A stretch of DNA of 64,000 nucleotides from Inonotus obliquus (Eukaryota; Basidiomycota; Agaricomycetes; Hymenochaetales; Hymenochaetaceae). A program made the translations under genes and the position numbers. The stretch is taken from positions 1,152,501-1,216,500 of the forward strand of contig JAJHTX010000007.1 of NCBI GenBank assembly GCA_032164295.1, read 5' to 3'. Below the pieces are notes generated by a model, which saw only the letters and a list, made by a program, of their open reading frames with translations, was not told the DNA's origin and did no database searches. Positions within the stretch are counted from its first letter, which is position 1. Each line of letters starts with the position of its first letter. This document shows, one piece after another, positions 48,352 to 61,090 of the stretch.

Positions 48352-51300
48352 CTATCGTTGCCCAAGAACTCGAGCTGGTACACCAGTGCTTCCCGCATCC
48401 TTCAATACTCGCTTCAGAAGCGCTTCAGCCTTTCTCTTCTCCTTTTCCGTAATCCGTACTCCATCAAGGACCGTGATATGGGGACAGGCCCTCATAATCA
48501 AACCTCGGTAAGCAAGACGACCTACATACGCCTTATCCGGAAGTCCTCGACGAAATTGGGCGTCCAAAGCTTCCCACTGAGATGGATTCCGTTTCTCTTT
48601 GATTTTCATCATGCCCCCGTCAGCGTGTTGAGCTTCGTTCCCCACTTGACCTTGACCAGATTTCGGTGATGATGTAAACTCGTTGACCCACCGCTTAGAA
48701 GGCTCTTCTGAGCCCTCGGCGCCATTCAAGGAAAACTTTGCAGTCGGGGGAAGCGCCGAAGGGAACGGAGCATGAGCATGATGCTTCTCCTTTGCAGGCT
48801 CCGAAGGTTGCAAGAGAGCCCCATTATCCTTATCCTGCACGAGCAGCGGCAGGTACCAACCGAGGGTACAGGGGTTCATCCTGATCCGACAAAACATATT
48901 AGCATCTTTGCTGATGAACCTGAAAAAGTTCAATAATAAAGCGGCGAAATCGCAATTATTCCCATCTGAGCAAGGGAAAATCACAATGCGGTTTTGCCAT
49001 CACATGACCCTTTTGAGGAGTTGAATTGGCTTCTCGAATATCAAAAGACGAAGACAAGTCTCTCGGCATAGCATAGCGTTATTGCCGCCATCATCCGTAA
49101 CGGACGAAAACAATCGCACAAGAGTTGTGAAGAACGTACCTGAAATCAAGCATTTCGATATCCTGCCCCATGATACTCAACATCTTTACGAGAGATTTGG
49201 TCCCTGTCATTCGGTTCCCGACAATCGTCAGTTTTCGGAGGCGCATTAACCCAGCTAGTCCATGTACGATCCCGTCCGTTTCGAGGAAGTTGTAGTTGAG
49301 GTTCAGGGCACGGACGTTCGGCACGAGAGAAGAAAACTCCGCAGGAAGCGAAGTAAGACGGCATGCTGCAAGTTCAAGATAGACAAGATTGTAGCATGCT
49401 TGCGCATCTGTACCGAATAGCATGGGCGAGGGATTTCCTGGGTTGAAAATCAAATGAGCTTATCCTTCCCACTTCCGAGATTTGAGACTAGTCACCTGAG
49501 AGATACAGCCGCTTAATGTCCCGCACTTCCCCAGTTTGGACCTGCCTTTTGATACATTACGATCTTAGTGGCGAATTCCGAGAATGCAGTTGAGGACCTG
49601 TGAAACACTTACAAGCCAGAGTCCCGCATCCCAGGAGCACTTTGATTACGCGCACTAAAGTTTTCGAGCTTGCTGAGGCGATGGAGACCATGAAGTCTCC
49701 GTGAATATCTTCTTTGACCCTGCCCGCGCTGACTGAGTTTGCCCTCGGCCAAGCAGTTGTTGTCCACATACAACGTCCGTAAATTGGGGAAGCGAGCCAC
49801 GTTTAGGTACTTGAGCCTATTCCCACTCAAGCGAAGTATACGCAATTTATGCAAGGTTCGATGATCCCAGGCCTTAATAGGATCTTGCTCAGCAGTAATG
49901 CCTTCTGGCTGCTCGAGATTGGGCAACAAGTTATTATCTAAGAGACGATCAGGAAGATGTAAGTGACTGTATGGAGGAATTTCAAACCTAAATTAAGTGA
50001 GACGAGAGCGGGAGCAGCATCCAGTCCGCATACGCTCTCAAGTCGATTGTTGCTCAGATTCAGCAGCTCAAGTCGAGACCTTGTGATTTAACGTTGTTCG
50101 TCAGCAACTTCGTAAATCAATCCATCAAAGGAGTATACCATTGGAAGCCGGTTAAGTCAGCCGCATGCAGCTGATTGTTTTCTAAACTGAGTTTCAGAAG
50201 GCCATCAAACTCTTCCAGTCCGTCCAGCTTTGTGATCTTGTTCCCATCTGCACGTAGCTCTCGAAGATGACGAAGACATTTTAGTTCTGCACAGGAGACA
50301 ATCAGAATAGTAGGACGTGAGAAGGACTGTGAGGACATACGCTGTAAAGAATCGACATCGTTGTAGCTCAGGTCAAGATTCTCCAGGTTCTTCAAATGTC
50401 CGAAGGATGTCAGACTGGTCAGGCTTCGGGGAGGGAAGTTAGTGAAGGATAGCTAAAAGTAGCAAACATCACACTCACGCATTGGAAGCCACTGAAAGCG
50501 TTCGAACAGTATTCGGAACACCACTGAGCCAAGATAACAGATTGTCATTTCTAGTCGCCGATATCTTCGTATGAGCAATGGTTTTCCTTATAGATAACCC
50601 TGAGAAGTACTCACAGATTCAATGAATCCAGTTTTGGCAGGAATTCCTTCAGTCGCGCAACACTGTCGAGCCTTTTACCCGAAAGATCGATCGAAGTCAA
50701 CGAATCCCAATAAGGCTCAAATGGTTGCACATCCGTGATGACTTCAACGAGACGATCGTGTGCAACTCCAAATGAACATTCGGTAAGAAACGTAGCGTTC
50801 ACGCGTGATGGCGTGTTTACACGTCGAGGGCTAGACTGTCCCGGTCTTCGGATGGTTTGTGATCGTGCAAATGATCGAGGAGAAGAGACGGTTAAGCTTG
50901 TATCTTGCTGTATATCAGCCGGAACCTGGGGAAGAGTCTCTGCTTGCATGTATTCTTGACCAGCGTTCCGATCATCATCGTCAAGCACTTGCTTTCTTGT
51001 CAGCTCTCAATCATGTTGGAACTCGAATCAAAGACTTACATGACTCTTCCAGGTCTTCGAGCATTTGCATAACGCGTTTCGAGCGAGCAGACGCAGAAGG
51101 AAGACCACCTGATGAAGGTGCATGTCCCATGGCTTCCGGACGTTTTTGAACCGTATGCAAGCCGATGATCTTTCCTTCCTTTCGACCATCAGAAAAGCTC
51201 ACGGAGCGTCCTCCCCGACTAATGGGCGTTACACTCGTGCTCTTCAACGCTGAACGAGGAGGCTGGATCACTCTTCGATGCGGTCTGATGGGTGTCGCCG

Positions 51301-53967
51301 CAAGAAAAGGTGGCTTCTTGAAATCAGCAGGTTTAGGATCATTGTAATGCTGCCCCGGTCTTGCATTAGCGAATGCTGTCGACGCGCCTTCTTCAAGGTC
51401 CGACTGCTCTTCGTTAATGGACATCGAGGCGAAGTCACCGTAAAGTTCATCCTGTTCCTCGTCAAGTGCAGGACTACCGTCGTCTTCTTCAGTGTCGCCT
51501 TCCGAATCCGTTGAAGCAATGGCTCCGTCGTTTTCGCTCAGATCCTCCAGCTTTCCCATCATCACCTGTATAATGCCGGTTGGAGGACGGTCAAAAGTAA
51601 ATGTCGATACATGAGCTTCTTCCGAATCGTCAAAGATTGAGTCGGAATCCGAGCTAATGATATCCATATCCGCTGTTCCGTCGCTGTCGTCTGGACTGTG
51701 GTTGATCTCCTCGAACATGTCCTGTGCATCCTGTGGTGATGCTGCATGGATGGATACACTATCCCTCAGGCTTTCGATATCCCTGAAAGGATCTTCGCTC
51801 TCTGTGAAGCCCTCAGGTGGTAGGGAGCCCAGGGAACTCCGTCGAGTGGATGATCGTGTGACAGTCTTATCTGACGCTCCGCGCTCTTTTATCCATCGCC
51901 CAAGTGCACGATCGAATACCATACCATTTACGCGCTCTGGTATGGGCGGTAAGTCGGCGGGAGCTATGTGGACCATATGTGGTGGTCCAGCGTGCTTCAC
52001 GCATGATCCAGCGCTACCAACTGTCAGAGTTGTCGTGGTCGTCGCCGTACTCCCTGACGAGACAAGTCGATTAAGGTCCTCTGCTGTGCTCGTACTGCGC
52101 AGTTGTGCAGAAAACGGTTTACCTCCGAGCGCCAGAGGAGGAGCCAGGAAAGTAGGATTAGGCGAACGAATCCGATCAGCCGTAATAGGTGAGATTTCTT
52201 CAGGAATCGTCACAGGCATCACCATAATCCTCTGTCCTTTTGTATCTGCAGCGAGCTGGAGTCGGTTCTTCACCACAAAAGGGTTGTTATGATTTCCTCT
52301 GTTGAGCGCAATGCTGGCCGCATAAGACGGAGGATCGCGATCAAGTTCTGGACCTTCGTTCTCCTTATTCTCCAAGAACTTTTTCACCGGAGATGTTGGC
52401 CTTGTGTCCGGCGACGGAGCCCATGAGCGCTCTCGCACCTTCGCAACCTCTTCGTCACTTCTCTGGCTGGCGAGGGACGTGTCACTTTTGCCTGAGAGTA
52501 CTTTGGGATCCCCCTTTATCTTCGCCATGAGATCTTCTGCTTGTTTCCGATATGCTGTGGATGAGGTTTTGCTAGCAAGCGTATTATTTGTGGTGATGGT
52601 AGACGATGAAGATGGCATGGATGGTAATAAGCTATCGGAGCGTGTACTAGGTGCCTGGGTATTGGTAGCTGGATGAGATTGAATCAGAGACCGCACTCGT
52701 TCACTCAGTTAGCTTACTTACTGTCTGTGAAAACCCGGACGCCAGCGGATCCTTGCTCAGCTGCATCAGGGACGGAAATTAGCGATAGTCCGCGGGCACG
52801 TTTAATCTTCTGCATGAACGATCTCGCTTCTCCGACGTAATCCCTGCGCAGGTTAGGGCGTTGGGTGTGAGGAGTAGATTGCAGTGTCGCGACAGGAGTA
52901 AATTCCGAAGGAGGGGTAAGCTTCAACCTTTTCGCTGCACGTAACCGCGAAAACGTCTCTGGGTCTTCTCGATCCTCGTCCTGCTTTTGGAGGGATGTAT
53001 TAAGAACTGTGCCCATACTTTGCCTGCTGTTACTAATGTTTGACGGCGAGCTAATGCCAAAGGAGTCAACGATTGCCGAGAGGTGGTCGCGCGTGTATGT
53101 ATCGTACTGGAATTGAAATAGTCGTAGTCGAGAATCGTTAGGATTAAGTTGCTGATCCGAAGGTCGTTGCGGTCGTGAAGAAGGGAAGGGCGTTTTCCGC
53201 AATTGCGGATTGTAGCTTTTGTTGTTGTTGGGCGTGGAACACGAGGCACCGAGCGTGTCAAATTGTATGCGAGCTGGAAAACGTTGTGTAGAACGGGGGA
53301 CAGAGAAGGTGAAATGACAAGTCGGGGTTGCCTTCACTTCGCCAAGAGCACTAGCGTTTGGCATATCGGTCTCCACAGTATCACCCTTCTTATCTTCATC
53401 TTGCCCTCTCTCTTCACTCTCCTCGGCTATCGTGGACACTCCAACGACTTGCGAAAGTTTCGAAGGCCTCGGCGGGCGGCTCGAAAGTGCAAGCTGAGAG
53501 GAAGAAGCTACGCGTTGTTGCGGCGTTGGGGTTTCCATAGCGGTGGACGGTTTTGGTGGAGAAGGTGGGTCGAATAATCTCTCAAGCTGCAGTGGACTGA
53601 AAATATCCTTTATCGCCCCCTTCTTCTTTCCGAGTGCCGGAGTCTGTGGCAAGTGCAAGGAAGGCCGGTCTGAGTGAACAACGACCGTCCCAGCTTGCGT
53701 AGTCTCCTCGTCCGGCTCATCAGCAACGTCCGGTTTGGCGACCGTCGTCCCGAAATAATAGGCTCCCCGTGCGTTAAACGTACATTGGATAGCTTTTGTT
53801 GTTTGTTGTGGTTCTTCTAGGATTGGTTTGCATTCCTCCTCTTCCTCTCCTTCCTCTTCAATCCATTCCTCGGCCAGGTCGTCGGTCTGCCATGCAGGGA
53901 CGGCATTGCCTTGTGATGCCATCGCGTCGCCCGCCCTTGGAAGTTGTGATAAAGATGGCATTGACAT
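48352..53967 (-). CDS. Cdc11/Nud1-type leucine-rich-repeat scaffold of the septation/mitotic-exit network
   Basis: Eleven exons: 53967-52722, 52668-51040, 50987-50615, 50550-50479, 50423-50341, 50286-50139, 50079-49988, 49937-49613, 49545-49496, 49437-49140 and 48880-48352, about 1614 residues. Family members (S. pombe Cdc11, S. cerevisiae Nud1, related to centriolin) sit on the spindle pole body and recruit the septation or mitotic-exit kinases. The N-terminus has a conserved acidic opening (PAWQTDDLAEEWIEEEGEEEEE), then ~1000 disordered Ser/Pro-rich residues. The family motif GMVFDRALGRWIKE is near residue 660. About ten LRRs follow (LTSIDLSGKRLDSV, LENLDLSYNDVDSL, LRELRADGNKITKL, LELLNLSNNRLESV, LRILRLSGNRLKYL and others). 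The end (MNPCTLGWYLPLL, YRGLIMRACPHITVLDGV) matches the family's C-terminal cap. The last intron (48881-49139) is 259 nt, the others 50-67. Confidence 0.88.
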
Positions 53968-56900
53968 GCATATGTGCGTGCAAAATCAAACAACGCGTCC
54001 TGTCATGTCACGTGTAGCGCGTTTGTGCATATTACGTAGCTTTGTATTACGAAGCATTATGACATGTCCGCCTGGTATCGAAGTCACGCACAAGTTCACC
54101 TTTCAAGTTGCCAGGAGTGGCGGTTCCTCCACGGCATGCATTCAGAAATTCCTTTCGTCATGAATCTTAGCTAACTATTCGGCGATTCTACTGATCAGGA
54201 CGCCACAAAACGTTCGTACAATGGGGATTCTTCCGGTGGGGATGACTGGTAGAGAACGGAACCTAAGACGGCATCTAAATCCACCTACTAGTTCTCAAAG
54301 TTCTTGTGTTCCGATACTTGACCGCTGGGGTCATGCGCGCTTCCTTTAGTCTTTCAACTTATTGGTAGCACAAGCACCTTCAAGGTTCCGTAACCACGAT
54401 GCACAGGTCCTTTTGGGTGTTGTCCTATTCCGCTTGTGGACTTTCTCCGCGCCCTAAACTTACCAAGTGGCAAGTACTCTCCGGCGATTATGCAAGGTCA
54501 TCGACTGAATAGATATATGCAACCCTAATTTTCATGTGTTCTTCAATAGATTCTTTTCGGTAGTCTTTCTGCTCCTTTCCAACCGAGCATGAAAAAAGCG
54601 CTTCGCGAATGCCAGATACGCGATGAATCTCATTTCATTCAGTCAAATGGCGCTCAAGTGGCTCATGTGCCGTCTATTCCGCATGTATCTGAGCTATAAA
54701 GGAAACTACAGCGACCTCGCATATATCTTTTCAGTAAGTATTGATTTCAGATGGCCAGAGTACGATATTCTAAATCGATGGGTTATCGGCGCAACTGGCT
54801 TTCTGTTTCAGCTCAATACGAAAGCTTCGAGATACGGCCTACGTAAACGGCATTTAACAAGAAAATTTTGTGCAACTTTTCAACTGGGCGTCGTGAGTAA
54901 TTTGGACAGTATAGGTTTCCAAACCTGTCCGAGCTGGTTTCCTCTGGTTTCAAGCATTCTCTCATCAATTCGTCACGCACGAAAGATACGGATCCAGGCC
55001 CCAATCACTAGCCGGAGTTTGTGCTCTCCGCTTGGTTTGCAATTACACTGACCCATTATATTGACAGTTGCGGCGGGGATACGGTGCGCCACGCATATAT
55101 CCGTAACTACGCCGGTAGGCATCAGCAAAAACATTTGTACTATTATTGTGCATATAGTAACTGCGCCCCTAAGGCAATTTAGCGACCTAATACAAGCATC
55201 AGTATATTTCGTTACGGGGGAGTAACACAAAACAAGATCGTATTCCCCGGTATTGTCGGTGGCCCCGGACAAGACATCTCGGTTCGCGCATTTGATCAGG
55301 TCTGATTTGATCCCAAGCCGTTATAGAAAGAGCGTCGGAATAGCAACTGAGCTCGGTTCGGGGTACAATCTACACCCGCAGAATCTGAGCAACGTATCAA
55401 TCCGACTACAACCCTAGTGTTGGCAAAGGACAAATGACAATATTAATGGATGCGGCATCTTTCTGGTGGATAGGAAATTCGGAGCTGAATGTCTTCTTTA
55501 CCGGCGGCAAACTGGAAGCACAACATGCGAGAATAGCATCGGCTACCGGGGCCTGGAGGACATGGCAACTTTGCTTCGTTGGCATCAAGAGTTATTCCTC
55601 CTCGGAAATATCGAAAAAGCTGGATATTTCTCCGGGCTGGCGGGCAGGGTGGGTTGGTTGGATGCGTATGCGGATCCGACACGGGCTATCTTAGCGAGAG
55701 ACGGAAATTCAGCAGCGTATGGGATTCCGGACTCTTTGTAGGCAAGCGGGAAAGTCAAATTGACCTCGTCTCGAGTGAGATTATTGAAATTGCTTCGAAT
55801 AATGACCCAAAATAATAAGGAAGGTAACACCCTATACGTAGCTGATGATGATACGTCCTTCTTGGCACCGACGCTCATCCTCAGATCACTAAAGGATTAA
55901 TGAAAGATTTGACGAAATAAATAAATACAAGAAAAATGAGATCATTCTGATGTAATGTCTGGATTACCAAAGAATATGCATTATGTAACCAGAGGAGCAT
56001 AATGGGGTACGTTATTCATGAGAACACATGAGAAGTGACCATAGCAACAGAAACGCACGAAGAAGTTCATGAATCGGAAATATTCGCGTACTGAGCGTGT
56101 TAACGTTATGCTCTAGACCTTGTAATTTGTTAGCCAAGAAGTACAGAAGCTAATTAAGTTCACATATGTGGGGTGCTCATCCTTGTGAAGTGGGCGAATT
56201 CGGAGAGAGGGCTAGAAATGGACAACAATAGAACATCAATCATAGCTTCATCACGAAACTCTGAAGATTTTACGATGGAAGACGTCTCGTTCTTGGTTTC
56301 GTAAGATTCGTACCTGTGCATTGCGGTGCTTGATGAACTGTATAACGAGATGCTGACTACTGTTACAGTACTTGCGTGACTGGGGTGAGGAATGATATTG
56401 AGGTTGAGGTTCTGACGCAATCTTGCGAACGAATTCGTATGTTGAAGGAAGGTCGAATTAGACGACATTATGCGGGAAGATCTTATTATTATTACGAAGG
56501 ATGACGTGATCATGAAAGTCTGGGCAACGCAAAGTAGGTCACCAAGAATATAGTTAGGAAGTTCTACCCAAAGGGGCTGGATCAGAGGTTGTGAAGGGAG
56601 TGGACCGGCGAATGTGAAGAAGAAAGCTTGAGAAAGTGCCAGAGCCTCGTTGTATTCATTCAGAAGAGAGCAACGGTATATCGGAACAGAATACTTGGCT
56701 GTCTGTCAGGACTAGGTGTCACTTGATGACTATGCCTGTACGACATGACAAAGGATCATTGCTTGTGGTGGTGCGAGACTGTTGCAATTGCAATTGATTA
56801 CTGTGCATGGTGCGGCACTTGAGGAGGAGAGACGAAAAAGAGGGAGCAACCATCGGAGAGGGATGCCAGCAAGGCGGTGACAGGCTGGAGTGGCCATGTG

Positions 56901-57897
56901 AAGAGTAGATAGTTTGGTGGTCTGACACGGTTCCCGCCCGTGCGTCAGCCGATTAGAGTGAGCCCCAATAATTCATCTCCGGCAAGTCACGTTCACAATT
57001 CCTCCCTCCTCTATATTCACCCCATTATTATCGGATCGGAGGCCTACGAGTCGAACGTGTCCTTCATATTTACGAAGCCGAGATGAGGAATGATTCAAGC
57101 TTACATATGAACTGCGAGACTGCGCAATATTCGGATTCGGTCGGGGAGTGTCGGTTGTGACTGTATGCGTTAGAACTGACAGGGTCCTCAAGTGACCAAC
57201 CATGTGCGTGACGTCAATCCGTTGTCTTCCTTACCCGGTCACACAAAATATCGCGCAATGTGACTCATGAATAACTTTTATAAATGACCACTGCCTCCAC
57301 CTTCGCCTTCTTCTCCTCTGACTACCTCCTCTTCCTCCTCTTCAATAACGCTCGTCCTTCGCCCTCCGTCCTTGCCCAAGACGCCGCCTGGATACCGTAC
57401 ACAACATCTCATTTCACATCCTACGCGGTAACAACGTGTATTGTCTTTCGGCCAACAACAATCACCGTCCTCTTTGGGAATTGAATCCGTTTCAGTCTCT
57501 TTGTCCCACCTTCAAATAACCCATACCCTACGTTTGCATTCCTCCACCCACCTCCACCATTCCTCCTCAATTGGTCGCCTTCTCGCTCGCGGGATTCCGG
57601 TCAAAACGAGTCCAGTAATCAGCACTATTCTTTGCCCAGCGCGGCGACTTTGCGTTGGTGGCGTGAGGACTTCCGACTTTGGACGTTCCAACTTACACCG
57701 CTAATAAAGTTTTATTGGTGGCGAAGCATCCCTCGTCCGTAAAGGTGCGATCTTGAAGGTGTGATCCTTACGTGCTCGAGCGTGTTTAATATGCCGACTA
57801 ACGCCAGTTTGCATCCAGGCCACCCGTTTCACGTTTCCTGCACATTCCGTCCTCCCCCTTTGCTTAAAATCAGGCTCCTAGCTTTCGCTGTCTAGCG
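53968..57897. other. 3.9-kb gene-poor region
   Basis: No gene is supported. Open frames at 54623-55051 (142 codons, plus) and 55434-55741 (plus) have no recognisable motif and no splice continuation. The left end serves as promoter of the minus-strand gene starting at 53967. The right end (about 57300-57897) is CT-rich and is probably promoter and leader of the plus-strand gene at 57898. Confidence 0.5.
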
Positions 57898-59337
57898 ATG
57901 GAGCAACCTCTCACACCTCCCCCATCCTTCCGTGCTCTCCGAGTGCGTACTCGCACCCGCACCCGAACCACCTCGGACGAGAACAAGTGCGGTAATATCG
58001 CCCCAGATAGAAGCACTGGTTTTGGTGCCATGCGCGAGCGTACCCGTAAAGAGGTTTCTCCCACCCGCGGCCGCACACGATCTAGGATTGTTCGCAACGG
58101 TCTCACGTTAAACACGAATTTCGCGCATCCTCATCTTTCTCTCGGTGTCGCTCCGTGTTGCTCTCCTGTGCCTTCTCGCGGTGATGCAGCATCTCCCGGT
58201 GGCGATGATGACCTAATCTTCCAGATGTCACCTGTGCAAAGTCAACCCCCTTCGTTACGCTGCTTGGAGGAAAGGCGTGAAGTGCGCGTGGACGCCAACC
58301 GAGTAAAGCAGTCAACGATGCAGACGCTTTCAGCATTATTGGAGAATCATAAGACGGTGTCGCAGCCCCATTCGCCACGGACTCCAGCCAAGCGTACGCG
58401 TGGGCGCGCGAATTCCGTCGCTCAGCATCTTCGAGGTTTCTCTGATACACATGCATCCACATTCTCCCGCCAAGAGAGACGCGGTGAACACCGGTCGCAG
58501 CAAAGTGTCAGGGCATTGTTTGATCTCTCTCCGATGAATCATTCTTCACTGGAGCCGTCGTCACCGCCAGCCGATGAGCCTTTCATGTACAGTTTCCCGA
58601 CATTTAATCCCAGTCCTCTCGCCAAAGCACGCGAGACACGTGCATTCAGACAAACTTCTAAAGCAGGCGGGCGTGCACGTGAAGAGTATTTGACTGATGG
58701 CGTGGATTCAGAGTCCATTGGTAGAAAGGATAATGTTTCATTGGGAATGGAAGTCAGTATCAACCGCCCTACTCAGCGCCATGGACCTATTCGAGCCCGT
58801 AATCTGCGGATTCAAAGCGGCGAGTCGTTATCTGACGATGTGGACGATACAAACTATATTTCCCGTGCTTTCCAATCTGCTTCACTTGATCCCGAGAAGG
58901 AGATTGACCTAGTAACGGGAGATGACAAAGAGCCTTATGACAATGGTTACCTTTGGTCGCAGCGTTCGTCATCAATTTCATCTACATCTACAAGTGATGT
59001 TGCCAGTGTCAGCCGCAGTCCCAGTATTCACGCTTCAAGTTCGCTTCTAGCTTCCTTCCCTGTCCGGCCATCTTCTCGTTCTCGGACTCACTCAAGCTCA
59101 AGTTCACGAGCGAAGTCGCGACGTGTCAGCTTTAATGAGCTAGGTCCAGAGGCGACTGCGACTGCTATGATGAATCGTGGTCGTGCAACCAAGCGTGCTA
59201 GCGATGGGGAACGACAACCCACTGCCGAGTACTCCGGTGGCGACCGTCGAGGCCGTGGTAGGACACCACCTTCTGGCTGGCGTTCAGGGAAAGATGGGCG
59301 AACTATCATTGTCGACGATCGGACCAAACTTCGTTGA
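57898..59337 (+). CDS. Disordered basic protein with PP1-docking-like motif
   Basis: Single exon, 479 residues; family not recognised. The composition is rich in Arg, Ser, Pro and Thr with no hydrophobic segment, so it is soluble and largely disordered. Arg-rich clusters lie at the N-terminus (RVRTRTRTRTTSDE, TRGRTRSRIVRNG) and near residue 160 (PAKRTRGRANS), compatible with nuclear or nucleic-acid-associated location. A Ser-rich tract (SSISSTSTSDVASVSRSPS) precedes KSRRVSFNELGPEA, which contains an RVSF sequence fitting the PP1 docking pattern. The C-terminus is also Arg/Gly-rich (GGDRRGRGRTPPSGW). The long uninterrupted frame, a CT-rich leader and a stop followed by AT-rich sequence argue that it is real. 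A role as a phosphatase or chromatin regulator would be guesswork. Confidence 0.7.
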   Translation: MEQPLTPPPSFRALRVRTRTRTRTTSDENKCGNIAPDRSTGFGAMRERTRKEVSPTRGRTRSRIVRNGLTLNTNFAHPHLSLGVAPCCSPVPSRGDAASPGGDDDLIFQMSPVQSQPPSLRCLEERREVRVDANRVKQSTMQTLSALLENHKTVSQPHSPRTPAKRTRGRANSVAQHLRGFSDTHASTFSRQERRGEHRSQQSVRALFDLSPMNHSSLEPSSPPADEPFMYSFPTFNPSPLAKARETRAFRQTSKAGGRAREEYLTDGVDSESIGRKDNVSLGMEVSINRPTQRHGPIRARNLRIQSGESLSDDVDDTNYISRAFQSASLDPEKEIDLVTGDDKEPYDNGYLWSQRSSSISSTSTSDVASVSRSPSIHASSSLLASFPVRPSSRSRTHSSSSSRAKSRRVSFNELGPEATATAMMNRGRATKRASDGERQPTAEYSGGDRRGRGRTPPSGWRSGKDGRTIIVDDRTKLR

Positions 59338-60398
59338 AATTTGCCATTCAGAGCTTTCGCAAAATAAAAGGCGGTGCTGTGACTGGGTAAAGCGAACCTA
59401 GCCGACGGTTAGACTGCCACCATTCGTCCATTTCGCTTTTCACACGCTGTTAGTCGACACTTGTATTCTATCGTCGAGTCAAGGGATTCGTTCACATACA
59501 TTCTGTTCCTTTTTTCACATCTGGGCAAAGCAATCAGTTCATTCTTCGCATATTCACATTCATCTTCTATTATGAGGATCGCATTAATATTTCCCTCTTC
59601 CAAAGCTTCGCGCAAAAGAATCGTGTAGAATCACCCCTCTTTTTTTCCGGTCCCAGATTAGTTTCCACCCTATACTTCTTGGTCTTCTTCGCTCGATTGG
59701 AACACATTTTCCATGCATCCAACTTACCCGGTAGACGGCCGTTTGGTCACACGCCCGTGCGTGTTCTCGTGATGCACCACGCTGTGGAGTGCCGTCACCG
59801 CCAAAAAAAAGAGAGGAGACCTGTTCTACTTCCTCTTCGTAGCCGGGGTTTTCCTTGTAGCTTCTGTGTCTTCTCTTGAACGCACTCAGTTCGATTTAAT
59901 GCCACTCCCTCCCTGTTCAAAAGGCCATCCAATTCACGGGAATAATTCCAAAGGCAACTCATTCGTTTCTTTGTATGTTTGGTATCACGAGTAGTGTACG
60001 CACGCTTTAGCATATTCGTTACTTCCTTTTCATCTCGCATCATCACTCCACCTATCCCCCCTCATTCACAAAATCAGCAGCATACATACCAGTTGTTATA
60101 ATAGATTCGCAACAAAGCAAATGCATTATCGAGTTCGACTCCCCTATTATTTGTGCTACGTGTCACTTTATCAAGTTTATATGACAAATTTCCGTTACCC
60201 CACTACCCCTGTTCCTTTATGCATATATAATCATGTATGCAATATCCCTTGTGCAAGTTCATTATATTATACGATACGAACTACAATACAATCTTGAAAT
60301 GACGAGTAGTTGTTCTTGGCCGTGGGGTCCTGTGGGATAGTGCCCAGTGAGTGCCTGATTGGCAAGGCAAGACTTTTTTGACGAGTTGACGAGTTGAC

Positions 60399-60600
60399 GC
60401 GGGGGAGGAGGGGGGAGGGGGACGGAAGCTTTTTTTTCTCCACCGCCTCTCTTGACCCTTCTTGACCTTTATTGAGACCGTTTATTGCCGTCGCCGTCGC
60501 CGTCTCGGGGTGAGAAGGGTTTGGTTGGTTGGGGTAAAGTAGTAAAGTGGAATGACTCGGGAAGGGGGTAGGGGGGTAGGAGGGGGTAGGATAGGGATGG
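60399..60600 (+). repeat. Two G-run clusters (potential G-quadruplexes)
   Basis: At 60400-60422 and 60561-60598 the plus strand carries four or more runs of three to six G separated by one to three bases, for example GGGGGAGGAGGGGGGAGGGG and GGGGGTAGGGGGGTAGG. Between them lies a (GCCGTC)n stretch at about 60485-60506. Confidence 0.75.
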
Positions 60601-61064
60601 TTTTGGTTTGTTCATTTGGTCAGTTGGGAAATGGATTTGTCATATGCATATGGGCGTCATGCACTTCGGAAGGATGCATATGCATATATTTTTCGAGATT
60701 ACATACTGCAGATTTGTCTTCTGCTCTCGCTCCTGCTCCCTCACCAGAACCTGTGCAGTATGCTCTCGTGCTTCATCCAGGATTTAGACCACTTATCCGA
60801 CTGGTAGGGACAGGGATATGAATGTGGATAGGGATATTTGATCATTCAAATTCGTCAGTTCCGAGTCAATGAAGAAGCAAATAGCAATCATACCTTATTA
60901 CAAATAATCATACATAAATACATACGGGCGTCATGAATATAAATCGTGTCCAACCCTTTTGTATCTCCCTAAGCAGAGGGGTGATATATGATTCGGAAGT
61001 TTCCTTTCGAATTAGCTACTGTACTACTACAATGAGTGACTAGGTACGGGAGGAGAGGTAAGCA

Positions 61065-61090
61065 AAGATGAAGATGAAGATGAAGATGGG
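61065..61090 (+). repeat. (GATGAA)n microsatellite
   Basis: Four GATGAA hexamers in a row in non-coding sequence. Confidence 0.85.

Noticed and set aside
54623..55051. 142-codon plus-strand ORF
   Set aside because: No motif or supporting context in a gene-poor stretch.
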